A program made the position numbers and the translations under genes. Positions 1 to 8,783 of a DNA stretch of 64,000 nucleotides are shown here, in pieces. Within the stretch, counting starts at the first letter, position 1. The number at the start of each line of letters is the position of its first letter. The notes beneath the pieces are model-generated. The model made no database searches. It worked only from the letters and a program-made list of their open reading frames with translations, and was not told the origin of the DNA. Origin of the DNA: Desulforhopalus sp. IMCC35007 (GTDB taxonomy: Bacteria; Desulfobacterota; Desulfobulbia; Desulfobulbales; Desulfocapsaceae); NCBI RefSeq assembly GCF_005116575.1, contig NZ_SWCN01000002.1, forward strand, positions 186,001 through 250,000, in the 5' to 3' direction.

Positions 1-1499
1 AACAGGCAGATAACAGTTATATCCGGGAGTATGGGGGCACAGGGCTGGGGCTGGCCATAAGCAGGCAACTTACCGCCCTTATGGGTGGTGAGATGACTGT
101 CCGGAGTGAATATGGAGTGGGCTCTGTTTTCTCTTTTTCAATCATGTTAAAACCCTGTGAGTCAGGCGATGTGGAGGAGATTCACCGTTATCAGAAAAGT
201 CACAGCCTGGGAATGCAGAAGTTACGTATTCTTATTGCTGATGATAACGAGGTGAACAGGGACCTCGCCCGTATGGTTCTTGAAAAAGATCACGAGATTG
301 ACACATGTGTAAATGGTGTGGAGGTGCTGCGCAATCTTTGTTCTTCCACATATGATGTTGTGTTGATGGATGTACAGATGCCTCTGATGGATGGGTTGAC
401 CGCTACTCGGATCATCCGTCGTCTCGAGCAGGGGGATGTTCCCGATCTTATGGATTTCAGAGATATTCTCTTGCCGCTCAAGGAGCGGCTGGCTGGAAAA
501 TATCTGCCGGTTATTGCAATGACCGCCCATGCCATGGCCGGAGATCAGGATCTGTGTCTGGCGTCGGGGATGGATGGATACGTGACGAAACCATTTCAGG
601 TTAGCCAGCTCTATGCTGCCCTGCAAGCGGTTCATGTTCTGGATCATGTCCCAGGTAATATGCACCTTGGTGCTGGCAAAAGACCCCATGTTGAGCACAC
701 CCCGGTTGAAAATACCAAAACGGTTGTCTGTATGTCCTCCCGGGAGATTACCGACTACCTGCAAGTTTATACCGGACTGAATCCGCTGCAGGCAGATAGG
801 TGCTGGGGTAAAGCGCAACAGCAGATCGTAGAGATCCTCAACAGATTGAAAGGCTATTATGATTCGGGTGAGGTCGTTCGCTTTCGAGCTGACGCCCATT
901 TGGTCAAAGGGCTGTTTTTACAATGTGGTCTTGGTGATTGTGCGGCTATGGCTCAAGACTTATATGATTTTGATCTGAACGATCAGGACAGGGAGCTGAT
1001 ACTGGATAATCTTCACCAAATGAACGAGAGGATGAGAGCACTTACAGATGAGTTGTCCTCTGTAGATCCTCCAATATCTGAAAAAACTGCTCCTGAAAAA
1101 CGGCAGAAACCAGCCACAGATAATAAAAAATATCTCCTGATTTTGGAAGATAACCAAGTTATTCAGGATGTCGTAACAAAAATGTGTTCCATGTTGGGGT
1201 ATGAGGTTGAATCGACAACAGATGGCGCAGCGACTGTAGAGGCATATCGCAGGCAGATGGCAACAGCCAGACCGTTTCACTGTGTTTTTCTTGACCTGCA
1301 CATCCCGGAAGGCATGGGGGGGAGGGAGGCTGCAGAGAAGATTCTTGCGATGGATGGGCAGGCAAAACTCATTGTTTGCAGTGGAAACGCTGGAGACCCC
1401 ATTATGCAGGCCTATCAGGACTTTGGTTTTAGTGCGTATCTAAATAAGCCCTACTCCTTTGACCAGTTGAAAAAACTGTTCGGCAGGCTCAACTCCTGA
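1..1499 (+). CDS. Hybrid sensor histidine kinase, C-terminal part (5' end outside window)
   Basis: The frame is open from base 3, so the gene starts upstream; the first ATG at 81 lies inside the ATPase domain and is not the start. Visible residues 11-20 carry the G2 box GGTGLGLAIS of a histidine-kinase HATPase domain. A first receiver domain follows (about residues 74-205, acceptor Asp123 in LMDVQMPLMDG, Lys in TKPF), with roughly 20 extra residues (DVPDLMDFRDILLPLKERL) before the TAHAM strand. A degenerate Hpt-like segment (HLVKG, His299) and a second receiver (about 377-498, Asp431 in FLDLHIPEGMGG) complete it. The domain order fits an internal phosphorelay. The input signal and output cannot be told from this fragment, and no response regulator is adjacent. 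The frame ends at TGA 1497-1499. Confidence 0.9.
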   Translation, partial: QADNSYIREYGGTGLGLAISRQLTALMGGEMTVRSEYGVGSVFSFSIMLKPCESGDVEEIHRYQKSHSLGMQKLRILIADDNEVNRDLARMVLEKDHEIDTCVNGVEVLRNLCSSTYDVVLMDVQMPLMDGLTATRIIRRLEQGDVPDLMDFRDILLPLKERLAGKYLPVIAMTAHAMAGDQDLCLASGMDGYVTKPFQVSQLYAALQAVHVLDHVPGNMHLGAGKRPHVEHTPVENTKTVVCMSSREITDYLQVYTGLNPLQADRCWGKAQQQIVEILNRLKGYYDSGEVVRFRADAHLVKGLFLQCGLGDCAAMAQDLYDFDLNDQDRELILDNLHQMNERMRALTDELSSVDPPISEKTAPEKRQKPATDNKKYLLILEDNQVIQDVVTKMCSMLGYEVESTTDGAATVEAYRRQMATARPFHCVFLDLHIPEGMGGREAAEKILAMDGQAKLIVCSGNAGDPIMQAYQDFGFSAYLNKPYSFDQLKKLFGRLNS

Positions 1500-1521
1500 A
1501 AGAGGTTGCTTATTACCTAAG

Positions 1522-1570
1522 AAATTCATTCCAAGTCTGGGCTTATCTCTTTCTTATCATGAATGAATTT
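1522..1570. terminator. Inverted repeat between convergent genes, possible terminator
   Basis: AAATTCATTC (1522-1531) and GAATGAATTT (1561-1570) are perfect 10-base complements separated by 29 bases. They lie between the end of the hybrid kinase and the end of the convergent lipoprotein gene. There is no clear T-run, so a terminator role is only plausible. Confidence 0.3.
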
Positions 1571-1653
1571 CGTGAAGCGACTTCTCCCATTTATCGGGGG
1601 GAGCCCAATCGGTTGCAGGTCCAGGATTTTTGGATAGTTGCAGACTGCTTATG

Positions 1654-2134
1654 TTATAAATTTTCTACACTTATCTGACCTTTTTCCACAATATTCATTG
1701 TCGGCATCAGGGTTCCCATATCCAGTTTTGCTCGAAAGGTATAGCCAAAACTGCTTGTTGGCTGAACCAGAAGTGAGCGGATAAGCTCTTGCCCCGCCGA
1801 GCAGATCAACTGTGGCCTCGATGGAGATATCTCCTTCTCCATAACCTCGTATCTTCGGCAGATCATTGGCAACCCCGGCAAGCACTTTGTGTCCTTCAAT
1901 TGAGACAGTGTAGTATAACCCTTCAATCTTGAGCGATTCCCGGTTGGGATTGATGATATGCAGGCCGATTGCAAATTTGGGGATGAGCCCATCGCCTGGC
2001 ATCAGCTGAAAGGTTTTCAGACCGACTGTTGGTTTCTCTTTATAGGGGACAAAGGAAGCGCAGCTGCTGATAAAGAGAAAGAGACAGATCAGGGGTATAA
2101 TCCTTATGAATTTTAGAGGTACGACTCCATTCAT
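1654..2134 (-). pseudogene. LEA14/WHy-domain lipoprotein, frameshifted
   Basis: ATG 2134 is preceded by GGAG (TTGGAGAAAACC). The product opens with a lipoprotein signal (hydrophobic stretch, then ISSC, Cys25), followed by a late-embryogenesis-abundant type 2 (WHy) domain recognisable from FAIGLHIINPNRESLKIEG. The starting frame loses family resemblance after VDLLGG and would end at 1649. The next frame resumes it (QELIRSLLVQ, then SFGYTFRAKLDMGTLMP) and ends at 1654. Removing one base from the CCCC run at 1792-1795 (GGGG on the coding strand) joins the two into a protein of about 159 residues. Either this is a real inactivating mutation or a homopolymer sequencing error. It lies 57 bases downstream of trkA and may be cotranscribed with it. 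The family's molecular function is unclear. Confidence 0.75.
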
Positions 2135-2191
2135 GGTTTTCTCCAATGGATATGGGGAGTGTTCTGTACAGTTTGCCGTGAGACCCAGTAT

Positions 2192-3598
2192 TTAAGAAAT
2201 AAAGAGTTTTCTCACATCTTTTAGCGCCTTTGAGGGGCAAACGACAATGACGGGTTCATCCGCCTGAATATGAGTGTCCCCGACTGCAATTTGCCACCTG
2301 GAATTCCTGTAGATTGACCCGATGATGAGTTTATCTTGATAAAATTTATCCAGTTTGGAAAGTGGTTTTTTGGTAATAGGGGATTTGTTTGCCGCGACCA
2401 GTTCCACGACTTCTGTATCAAAGCCATGGAGATGTGCAACTGACAGAAACTCACTTCTGCGGATAAATTTAACGATCTCGTTGGCGGCCATCACTTTTTT
2501 ATTCAGAGCAATGTCTGAGCCAATTGTTGCGGCGAGGACGAGGTAGTCCTCTTTGCTAACCAGAGCGATGGTTTTACATATTTTCTGATTCTCGCTGGAC
2601 GTATTTTTCTGGCAGATATGTTTTGCCAGAAGACAGGTCATAATGTTGGTTTCGTTTTCTCCTGTGGTTGCCACAAAGGTGTCCATGTCCAGAAGACCCG
2701 CCTGGATGAGGATGTCTCCATCGGAGCCATCACCGTGCAGGACATCGGTGTGGGCAAGACTCAATGAGAGTTCCTGGGCTGTTATTTCGTCCTTTTCAAC
2801 GAGGCGTACGGAAACAGATTTTTCCAGCAATTCAGCGACCCTTGAGCCAACAAGGCCACCGCCCAGCAGCATGACCCGCTGCTGGCGCTTTTTTTTCATT
2901 CCGGTCACTTCCATTAACCGGGGGAGATGCTCGTTTGCGGCCATGATAAAGATATGGTCGTCTTCATGGATGATCTCGCCTCCGCGGGGGATAATTGTGG
3001 TAATTCCCCTGGCAATGGCAATAACCCTGAAAGGAAAATCATTATAGAGGGCCGCGATTTCCTGCAGAGTCCGGTTTGCCAGTGGAGACGATCTACCAAC
3101 GTCGGTTGCCAGCAGTTGGATCTCGCCCTGGGCGATATCGATGATCTCGTTACTGGAATTTATCTGGATGAGACGTACAGTTTCCTGGGCGACCAGTTCC
3201 TCTGGATGGATAAGCAGATCGAGCTTGAGATCTTTGGCGGTGAGGAGAGAGTCGTTGTTACCAAATTCCAGGGAGCGTACCCTGGCAATTTTCTTTTTGA
3301 TGCCGAAACGGTCTGCAATCGAGGCAGCCATCATGTTTACCGCATCATTGTCTGTAACAGCGATGAGATAGTCCATCTTATCAGCCCCAGCCTCTCTCCA
3401 GCAGTTGATACTCATTGCGTTACCTTGAATGAGACGTGCATCAATCTGACCGTCGGCCTGCTGAATGAGCTTGGGGTCGGCTTCAATTATTGTGACGGCA
3501 TATTCTTCATGGATCAGGCGTTTAGCAAGGTAAAAACCAACGCCTCCAAGACCCAGTATGAGAATATTTTCAGCCGCGGCTAGTTTTTTGCGAAACAT
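2192..3598 (-). CDS. trkA: Trk potassium uptake system NAD-binding subunit TrkA
   Basis: Peripheral cytoplasmic subunit that gates a TrkH/TrkG-type K+ channel in response to bound nucleotide. The 468-residue protein has the full duplicated architecture: RCK-N with a Rossmann motif near the N-terminus (ILGLGGVGFYLAKRL), an RCK-C domain, then a second RCK-N (MLLGGGLVGSRVAELL) and RCK-C. Single-copy KtrA-type proteins are half this length. ATG 3598 is chosen because GGAG lies 5 bases ahead of it; GTG 3604 is in frame but lies too close to that site. No trkH gene is in the window, so the membrane partner is encoded elsewhere. The frameshifted lipoprotein gene lies downstream on the same strand. 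Confidence 0.93.
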   Translation of the reverse strand: MFRKKLAAAENILILGLGGVGFYLAKRLIHEEYAVTIIEADPKLIQQADGQIDARLIQGNAMSINCWREAGADKMDYLIAVTDNDAVNMMAASIADRFGIKKKIARVRSLEFGNNDSLLTAKDLKLDLLIHPEELVAQETVRLIQINSSNEIIDIAQGEIQLLATDVGRSSPLANRTLQEIAALYNDFPFRVIAIARGITTIIPRGGEIIHEDDHIFIMAANEHLPRLMEVTGMKKKRQQRVMLLGGGLVGSRVAELLEKSVSVRLVEKDEITAQELSLSLAHTDVLHGDGSDGDILIQAGLLDMDTFVATTGENETNIMTCLLAKHICQKNTSSENQKICKTIALVSKEDYLVLAATIGSDIALNKKVMAANEIVKFIRRSEFLSVAHLHGFDTEVVELVAANKSPITKKPLSKLDKFYQDKLIIGSIYRNSRWQIAVGDTHIQADEPVIVVCPSKALKDVRKLFIS

Positions 3599-3779
3599 GG
3601 TCACTCCATCTGTAGGTGTTTACAGACTGAGATAAAGTTATTCTGCTCTCCTGTTGTGTTTCTCAGGCTCGAAGAGTAATGAGAATTGCTGGAGAAATCA
3701 ACAGGTAAAAAATGCCGAAAAGCAGGGAGTAGGTTGTAGACATGATTACGGTTTTCTTGTGGGTTAGATCGTGATCTTG

Positions 3780-4676
3780 TTACAGATCATTGTTGGCTGG
3801 ATGATAGTGAACAAAGACCCTTCGCATATAGTCAATATCCTCCAGAAGGGTTTCCTCAACCCGGGTTGCAATGTCATCCCCTTCTGCAACGGTAAGATCA
3901 CCGGATACCCCGATCGTGATGTTTACGACCATATAGAGGCCAAAACGGTGACCGGAAATCTCTTCAACTTCCTTGACTTCGGGAATCTTTTCCAGAGACC
4001 TGCTGATTTCTGCTGTGAGTTCCTGACCAGGCAGGGTGTTCATGAGATCAGCTGCAGAATCCTTGATGATTTCAACCCCGGTGGTCAGGATAATGACGGA
4101 GACAATGCCTCCGGCCAGGGGATCAACCCAGATGTAGCCGATCTGGCTAAAGACAATGCCGACAGTGGCCGCAAGTGCTGAAAAAATATCATTACGATGA
4201 TCTGCCGCAAGTGCGAGGAGGACGTTACTTTTGGTCTGTTGACCGATTTTTTTTGTCCATATGGAAAGCCAGATTTTCAGAAGTACCGTGAAAAGAGCAA
4301 TCCATAGTGTTAGTTGGGTAGCGCCTGTAAAATCATTCGGCTGGTTTAACAGCTCGTAGACATTATTGATTGAGGCCCAGAAGATGGAAATCGCAGTGGT
4401 GATAACAAAAGCACCGACCACGACTGCTGCAATAGACTCTAACCGGTCATGACCATAGGGGTGTTCATCGTCGGCAGGTTTTCCTGACAGGCGCATAAAG
4501 ACGTTGACGACGATACCGTATGCCACATCGGAGGTCGAATTTATGCCATCGGCCAGAAGAGCGGGACTGTTGCCGAAAATTCCGACGCTGGTTTTAAGGA
4601 TGGCCAGAAGTGCATTTGCTCCAAGGCCGACATTGACGGCAAAGATGCCTTTTTGCTGCCGTTTTTTTGTTTTCAT
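3780..4676 (-). CDS. Cation diffusion facilitator (CDF) transporter, probable Mn2+/Fe2+ type
   Basis: Six-helix inner-membrane metal/proton antiporter of the CDF family with a cytoplasmic C-terminal dimerisation domain (298 residues, usual length). Family signatures are LLADGINSTSD in helix 2 and HPYGHDRLE after helix 2. The intramembrane metal site can be read as Asn46-x3-Asp50 in helix 2 and Asp159-x3-Asp163 (DHRND) in helix 5. Zinc CDFs normally have His-x3-Asp in helix 5, whereas Asp-x3-Asp is associated with manganese exporters; the Mn assignment is therefore inference from established family patterns. The gene is third in the minus-strand set ilvY-surE-CDF, beginning 17 bases after surE. 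Confidence 0.85.
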   Translation of the reverse strand: MKTKKRQQKGIFAVNVGLGANALLAILKTSVGIFGNSPALLADGINSTSDVAYGIVVNVFMRLSGKPADDEHPYGHDRLESIAAVVVGAFVITTAISIFWASINNVYELLNQPNDFTGATQLTLWIALFTVLLKIWLSIWTKKIGQQTKSNVLLALAADHRNDIFSALAATVGIVFSQIGYIWVDPLAGGIVSVIILTTGVEIIKDSAADLMNTLPGQELTAEISRSLEKIPEVKEVEEISGHRFGLYMVVNITIGVSGDLTVAEGDDIATRVEETLLEDIDYMRRVFVHYHPANNDL

Positions 4677-4693
4677 GTAAGGCGGGGCCGTAT

Positions 4694-5446
4694 TCAGTTT
4701 TTATTTTCCAGGTGCCAGGTGTCTTTTAAATACCTTATGCCTGCATGGTTGGTGAGATCAAGTTGTATCGGGGTGACTGAGACGTTACCCTGGGCAAAGA
4801 CGTGGACGTCGGTATCCTGTTCTGGATCAGCAAGCGGGGTCCCTCCGCCTATCCAGTAGCGCTTGGTCCCCCATGGGTCGAGGGTTTCCTGAATGGCATT
4901 TTGCCACAGCCTTCTTCCCTGTCTGGTAACGAGCAGTTTCTTGAAGTCTTCTCCGCTGGGAACGTTGATATTGAGAAGGGTCTGCTCGGGCAGTGCGTTG
5001 CTGAGCACCTTTTGTGCCATACAGGCCGCAACCTTCATGGCAGCACGATAATCAAGAGGATGTTTTCCTCCAACGGATATGGCAATGGATGGAATACCAT
5101 ACATGGTGGCTTCGATGGCGGCTGAAACCGTTCCCGAATAGGAAATATCATCTCCGAGATTGGCGCCGGCATTGATACCTGAAACGAGGAGATCCGGTGG
5201 GGATTCAAGAATTTTTTTCAGGCCAATAGCAACACAGTCGGTTGGCGTACCATCTACGGTGAAGGTATGGGGGCCGCGTTTATGTACTTTTAGTGGGCGG
5301 TGCATGGTGAGGGAATGGGAAACCGCAGAATTATCACGGTCAGGGGCAATGACAATGGTCTCCCCCAGGGGCTGCAATGCTGTCCGCAGGGCTTCAAGGC
5401 CTGGACTGTTGATTCCATCGTCGTTGGTTATCAGAATGGTCGTCAT
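4694..5446 (-). CDS. surE: 5'-nucleotidase SurE
   Basis: Metal-dependent phosphatase acting on nucleoside 5'- and 3'-monophosphates, cytoplasmic, classically linked to stationary-phase survival. The 250-residue length is typical. Signature elements are ITNDDGINSPG at the N-terminus (metal-binding Asp pair), APDRDNSAVSHS, TPTDCVAIG and SGINAGANLGDDISYSGTVSAA (Asn and Gly-rich metal loop). The gene follows ilvY after 3 bases and precedes the CDF gene by 17 bases, so all three are probably one transcript. In Proteobacteria surE more often pairs with pcm or nlpD; neither is here. Confidence 0.95.
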   Translation of the reverse strand: MTTILITNDDGINSPGLEALRTALQPLGETIVIAPDRDNSAVSHSLTMHRPLKVHKRGPHTFTVDGTPTDCVAIGLKKILESPPDLLVSGINAGANLGDDISYSGTVSAAIEATMYGIPSIAISVGGKHPLDYRAAMKVAACMAQKVLSNALPEQTLLNINVPSGEDFKKLLVTRQGRRLWQNAIQETLDPWGTKRYWIGGGTPLADPEQDTDVHVFAQGNVSVTPIQLDLTNHAGIRYLKDTWHLENKN

Positions 5447-5449
5447 AAT

Positions 5450-6340
5450 CTATTTGCGAAGCAAAATTTCCTTTTCCACTATGTTCCAGAAAGAGCGGAC
5501 GAGGCGGTGGTTCTGGTTTTGAACCAGTACACAGGCACCAACGACAAAAGGTTTAAGAGCAGGGCTTGTTGTAAGCAGAGTGACCTCATTTTTGAGACCA
5601 CTCTTTTCAAGAACCAGTTGCGGCACAATACCAATACCTGTTCCCATTGCCACCATGGCGATTATTGCCTCATTTCCGGCAATCTGGGAATATATGTAGG
5701 GACGAATTCCTTTTTCGGCAAACCATCGCTCAACTCTGGTTCGGCTCAGTCCTTTTGCTGGAAGGATGAGAGGTGTCTTTTCCCAGTCTACACCATCGCT
5801 ATTATAACATACAGTCTCTGGGAAGAATTTGGGATAGATAAAGAGCAGAGGCGTTTCTGTCAGTTCGAGAAATTCTATTTCAGGGAAATATTGTTCGGGA
5901 AGGGCCGCGATTGCAATGTCTACCTCCCTGGTCCGTAATTTGTTCAAGGCATTGGCAGCATCACCTGTTTGTACATGAAGCATCACATGGGGATGAGTGC
6001 GTCTGTATGTTTTGAATATTTTAGGTAAAATCGAGAGAATGGCAGTAATAGAGCAGTAAAGACTCAGTTCACCCCGCAGGACGGTGTCACTTTTCAGATT
6101 ATTCTGAAACAGCTGATAACGGCTGATGGTCTCATCACAGTACTCTTTAAAAAGCCTTCCGGCTGGCGTGAGATTTACCGAGCGGTTGTTACGAAAAAAA
6201 AGAGGTTCACCTATTTCGTTCTCCATACGCTGGATTGTTCTGGTGAGACCAGATGGGGTAATGTTGCATTCTACTGCACTTTTGCCAAAATGGAGAGAGG
6301 TTGCCAGATGTCTGAAAAGTTCGAGTTCTCTGATATTCAT
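5450..6340 (-). CDS. ilvY: LysR-type regulator IlvY, activator of ilvC
   Basis: LysR-family transcription factor of 296 residues, with an N-terminal winged helix-turn-helix (FHFGKSAVECNITPSGLTRT region, about residues 17-37) and a periplasmic-binding-protein-like effector domain. It resembles enteric IlvY through its length (GELSLYCSITA, TGDAANALNKLRTREVDIAIAALPE, GNEAIIAMVAMGTGIGIVP). Enteric IlvY binds acetolactate/acetohydroxybutyrate and activates ilvC. Its placement divergent from ilvC, with an inverted repeat centred about 65 bases before the likely ilvC start site, supports the same role here. Downstream surE and the CDF gene follow closely on the same strand. Confidence 0.93.
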   Translation of the reverse strand: MNIRELELFRHLATSLHFGKSAVECNITPSGLTRTIQRMENEIGEPLFFRNNRSVNLTPAGRLFKEYCDETISRYQLFQNNLKSDTVLRGELSLYCSITAILSILPKIFKTYRRTHPHVMLHVQTGDAANALNKLRTREVDIAIAALPEQYFPEIEFLELTETPLLFIYPKFFPETVCYNSDGVDWEKTPLILPAKGLSRTRVERWFAEKGIRPYIYSQIAGNEAIIAMVAMGTGIGIVPQLVLEKSGLKNEVTLLTTSPALKPFVVGACVLVQNQNHRLVRSFWNIVEKEILLRK

Positions 6341-6432
6341 AGAAAAACAGCTCTGCTAGGATTGTAAAGAGTCTCCAGGTGATTACCCTTTGCGTTCATT
6401 CATGAACTGGGGATTGGCTCCTTTGTGGCTCA

Positions 6433-6453
6433 GTGTTGCACTTTAAGCAACAC
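6433..6453. promoter_or_regulatory. Candidate IlvY operator in the ilvY-ilvC intergenic region
   Basis: GTGTTGC (6433-6439) and GCAACAC (6447-6453) are perfect 7-base arms around a 7-base spacer, containing the TTGC-N7-GCAA core expected of a LysR-type site. It lies 19 bases upstream of the proposed ilvC -35 box, about position -65 from the likely transcription start, which is the usual recognition-site distance for LysR activators. Confidence 0.6.
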
Positions 6454-6472
6454 AATATCACGAATAAATCAC

Positions 6473-6501
6473 TTGACGCAACAGGACTTTCCCAATATAT
6501 C
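6473..6501 (+). promoter_or_regulatory. Probable sigma-70 promoter of ilvC
   Basis: TTGACG (6473-6478) is separated by 17 bases from TATATC (6496-6501); transcription would start near 6508, giving an mRNA leader of about 58 bases. The strong -35 and weak -10 fit an activator-dependent promoter. Confidence 0.5.
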
Positions 6502-6565
6502 AAATGTGGGCTTACCATCAATCAATATTGATTACGAAAAATTATACAGATTCAGGGAGATAAAA

Positions 6566-8038
6566 ATGGGAACTAACTATTTTAATACCTTGCCACTGCG
6601 CAAGCAGATTGAGCAACTTTCCAAATGTCGTTTCATGGATATATCCGAGTTCAACGGGGTTGATTATCTCAAGGGTAAAAAAGTTGTTATTGTCGGTTGC
6701 GGTGCTCAGGGGCTGAACCAGGGACTCAATCTTCGTGACAGTGGTCTTGATGTCTCCTATGCTTTAAGACAGGCTGCAATTGATGAAAAACGCCAATCCT
6801 ACAAAAATGCCACTGCAAATAATTTCAAGGTCGGTGCCTATGAAGAGCTCATTCCGGTTGCTGATCTTGTGATCAATCTGACTCCGGATAAACAGCACAC
6901 CAACGTGGTTTCAACTGTTATGCCCCTCATGAAAAAAGGTGCATGCCTCTCTTATTCACACGGTTTTAATATAGTGGAAGAAGGTATGACCGTCCGCAAA
7001 GATTTGACCGTTATCATGGTTGCACCAAAAGCACCAGGAACTGAGGTCCGTGAAGAGTATAAACGTGGGTTTGGGGTACCGACCCTGATTGCGGTACATG
7101 CTGAAAATGATCCAAATGGTGACGGCTGGGATATCGCTAAAGCGTATTGTTGCGCCACTGGTGGTCATAAAGCTGGTGTTCTCGAATCTTCATTTGTGGC
7201 AGAGGTAAAATCCGACCTGATGGGTGAGCAGACCATCCTCTGTGGAATGCTGCAGACCGGCTCCATCCTCTGTTTTAATAAAATGGTGGAAAACGGTATC
7301 GATGCCGGCTATGCCTCTAAACTCGTTCAGTATGGCTGGGAAGTTATTACCGAATCGCTGAAACTTGGTGGCATCACCGCTATGATGGACCGCCTTTCCA
7401 ATCCTGCCAAGGTTCGTGCATTTATCCTTGCAGAAGAACTCAAAGATATTCTTGCACCACTTTTTGAAAAGCATATGGACGATATCGCTTCCGGTCATTT
7501 TTCAAAAACAATGATGGAAGATTGGGCAAATGACGATGCCAATCTATTGAAGTGGCGTAAGGAAACCGGTGAGACAGCTTTTGAAAACACAGCTTCCGCT
7601 GATGTCGAAATCAGCGAACAGGAATACTACGATAAAGGTATTCTGATGGTTGCCATGATTAAGGCAGGAGTTGAGCTGGCTTTTGATACCATGGTGGATT
7701 GCGGGATCAAAGAGGAGTCTGCCTACTATGAGTCTCTTCATGAAACCCCACTTATCGCCAATACCGTTGCAAGAAAAAAATTATATGAGATGAATGTTGT
7801 TATCTCTGATACTGCAGAATATGGTAACTACCTTTTTTCCCATGCTGCGGTACCTCTGCTTGCTGATTTTATGAAAGCGGTTGATGTGGATGTGATTGGA
7901 AATGGACTGGATGTTAAAGATAATGGTGTAGATAATCTTGATCTCATTCAGATCAATGAATCGATTCGTTACTCTCTTATTGAGGAAGTGGGCGCGGAGC
8001 TTCGCAGTCACATGAGTGCCATGAAGCCCATTATGTAA
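6566..8038 (+). CDS. ilvC: Ketol-acid reductoisomerase, class II (long form)
   Basis: NADPH- and Mg2+-dependent enzyme that isomerises and reduces acetolactate or acetohydroxybutyrate in valine/isoleucine synthesis. ATG 6566 has AGGGAGA 6 bases upstream and starts with [17 protein letters not shown], matching the enteric N-terminus (ANYFNTLNLR); an earlier in-frame ATG at 6425 would precede the promoter and operator. The 490 residues include the duplicated C-terminal knot domain that marks class II enzymes. Visible motifs are [21 protein letters not shown] (dinucleotide binding), YSHGFNIVE, and [12 protein letters not shown]. In the cofactor loop [14 protein letters not shown] the residue after the first Arg is Gln where the E. 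coli enzyme has Lys, a small change at the NADPH phosphate site. Monocistronic, with a strong terminator. Confidence 0.97.
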   Translation: MGTNYFNTLPLRKQIEQLSKCRFMDISEFNGVDYLKGKKVVIVGCGAQGLNQGLNLRDSGLDVSYALRQAAIDEKRQSYKNATANNFKVGAYEELIPVADLVINLTPDKQHTNVVSTVMPLMKKGACLSYSHGFNIVEEGMTVRKDLTVIMVAPKAPGTEVREEYKRGFGVPTLIAVHAENDPNGDGWDIAKAYCCATGGHKAGVLESSFVAEVKSDLMGEQTILCGMLQTGSILCFNKMVENGIDAGYASKLVQYGWEVITESLKLGGITAMMDRLSNPAKVRAFILAEELKDILAPLFEKHMDDIASGHFSKTMMEDWANDDANLLKWRKETGETAFENTASADVEISEQEYYDKGILMVAMIKAGVELAFDTMVDCGIKEESAYYESLHETPLIANTVARKKLYEMNVVISDTAEYGNYLFSHAAVPLLADFMKAVDVDVIGNGLDVKDNGVDNLDLIQINESIRYSLIEEVGAELRSHMSAMKPIM

Positions 8039-8060
8039 TAAAATTAGGTCTTTCAATCTC

Positions 8061-8106
8061 AATGGGGTGTATAAAAGTTCAGGCTTTTATACACCCCATT
8101 TTTGTT
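8061..8106 (+). terminator. Rho-independent terminator of ilvC
   Basis: A perfect 17-bp stem, AATGGGGTGTATAAAAG (8061-8077) with CTTTTATACACCCCATT (8084-8100), has a 6-base loop and continues into TTTGTT. It lies 23 bases after the ilvC stop. Confidence 0.92.
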
Positions 8107-8282
8107 GGCAGAGCATGAAAGTTCGTTTGTAATAAGGATTATTAGGTATTGTTAGGTTTTTTCTTGAAATATTAGCAGAGTCGTCTATTTTGATTTCGTA
8201 GCAACGCGAGTGTTCGGAGGGCGTCACAAATTTCATGTGTCGCTGAGTAGGTTAAATTCCACATACCCAATAAGGAGTCGTT

Positions 8283-8618
8283 ATGAAAATCTTCAATTTC
8301 TGTATTGCGCTGCTTTTTGCGTTATCACTTTGTATCTCTGTACCGGTAAGCAGTGTCGCAGCGTCAGCGGTAGACAAAGCCAGCAAAACTACCACTCAAT
8401 CGACAAAGTCGATGAAAGATGCCGTTACGGCAGTAAATGTCAATACCGCAGACGAAGAGATGCTGACCCAGTTACCAGGGGTTGGCCCAGCCACCGCTAG
8501 TGCCATAGTAAAATATCGTAAAGCAAATGGTAATTTTAAATCGGCTAATGACTTGTTGAATGTAAAGGGAATAGGTGAGAAAACCCTCGCGAAAATGAAG
8601 CCTTTTCTTAACTTTTGA
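8283..8618 (+). CDS. ComEA-like helix-hairpin-helix DNA-binding protein, exported
   Basis: Small 111-residue protein with an N-terminal signal peptide (hydrophobic residues about 3-28, SVAAS) and a C-terminal double helix-hairpin-helix domain (VNVNTADEEMLTQLPGVGPATASAI, then LLNVKGIGEKTLAKMKPFL). This is the soluble DNA-binding part of ComEA, which in competent bacteria holds incoming DNA in the periplasm. AAGGAG lies 7 bases before the ATG. No other competence gene is adjacent; a second copy is encoded at 36867-37217 on the other strand. Such stand-alone proteins are common in bacteria not known to be competent, so the role is uncertain. Confidence 0.85.
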   Translation: MKIFNFCIALLFALSLCISVPVSSVAASAVDKASKTTTQSTKSMKDAVTAVNVNTADEEMLTQLPGVGPATASAIVKYRKANGNFKSANDLLNVKGIGEKTLAKMKPFLNF

Positions 8619-8720
8619 GTTCAGAAAGGGATACTGAAAATATGTTAATTTATAATTAAGACAATAATTTCAAATTGTTGATCAAACGAGTATCGCCGAT
8701 AGGTTTTGCAGAGGAATATT

Positions 8721-8762
8721 CTACAATTGCCACAACCATAATGATGGTTGTGGCAATTGTAG
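8721..8762. terminator. Perfect 19-bp hairpin between convergent genes
   Basis: CTACAATTGCCACAACCAT (8721-8739), loop AATG, and ATGGTTGTGGCAATTGTAG (8744-8762) form a perfect stem between the ends of the comEA-like gene and the rhodanese gene. There is no T-run on either side, so it may stop transcription bidirectionally by a Rho-assisted route or protect mRNA 3' ends. Confidence 0.6.
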
Positions 8763-8783
8763 GTCCAGGTTTTCTGCGATAAC

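Noticed and set aside
6425-6565. N-terminal 47-residue extension of IlvC
   Set aside because: It would start upstream of the operator and promoter, has no ribosome site, and the downstream ATG matches the known N-terminus.
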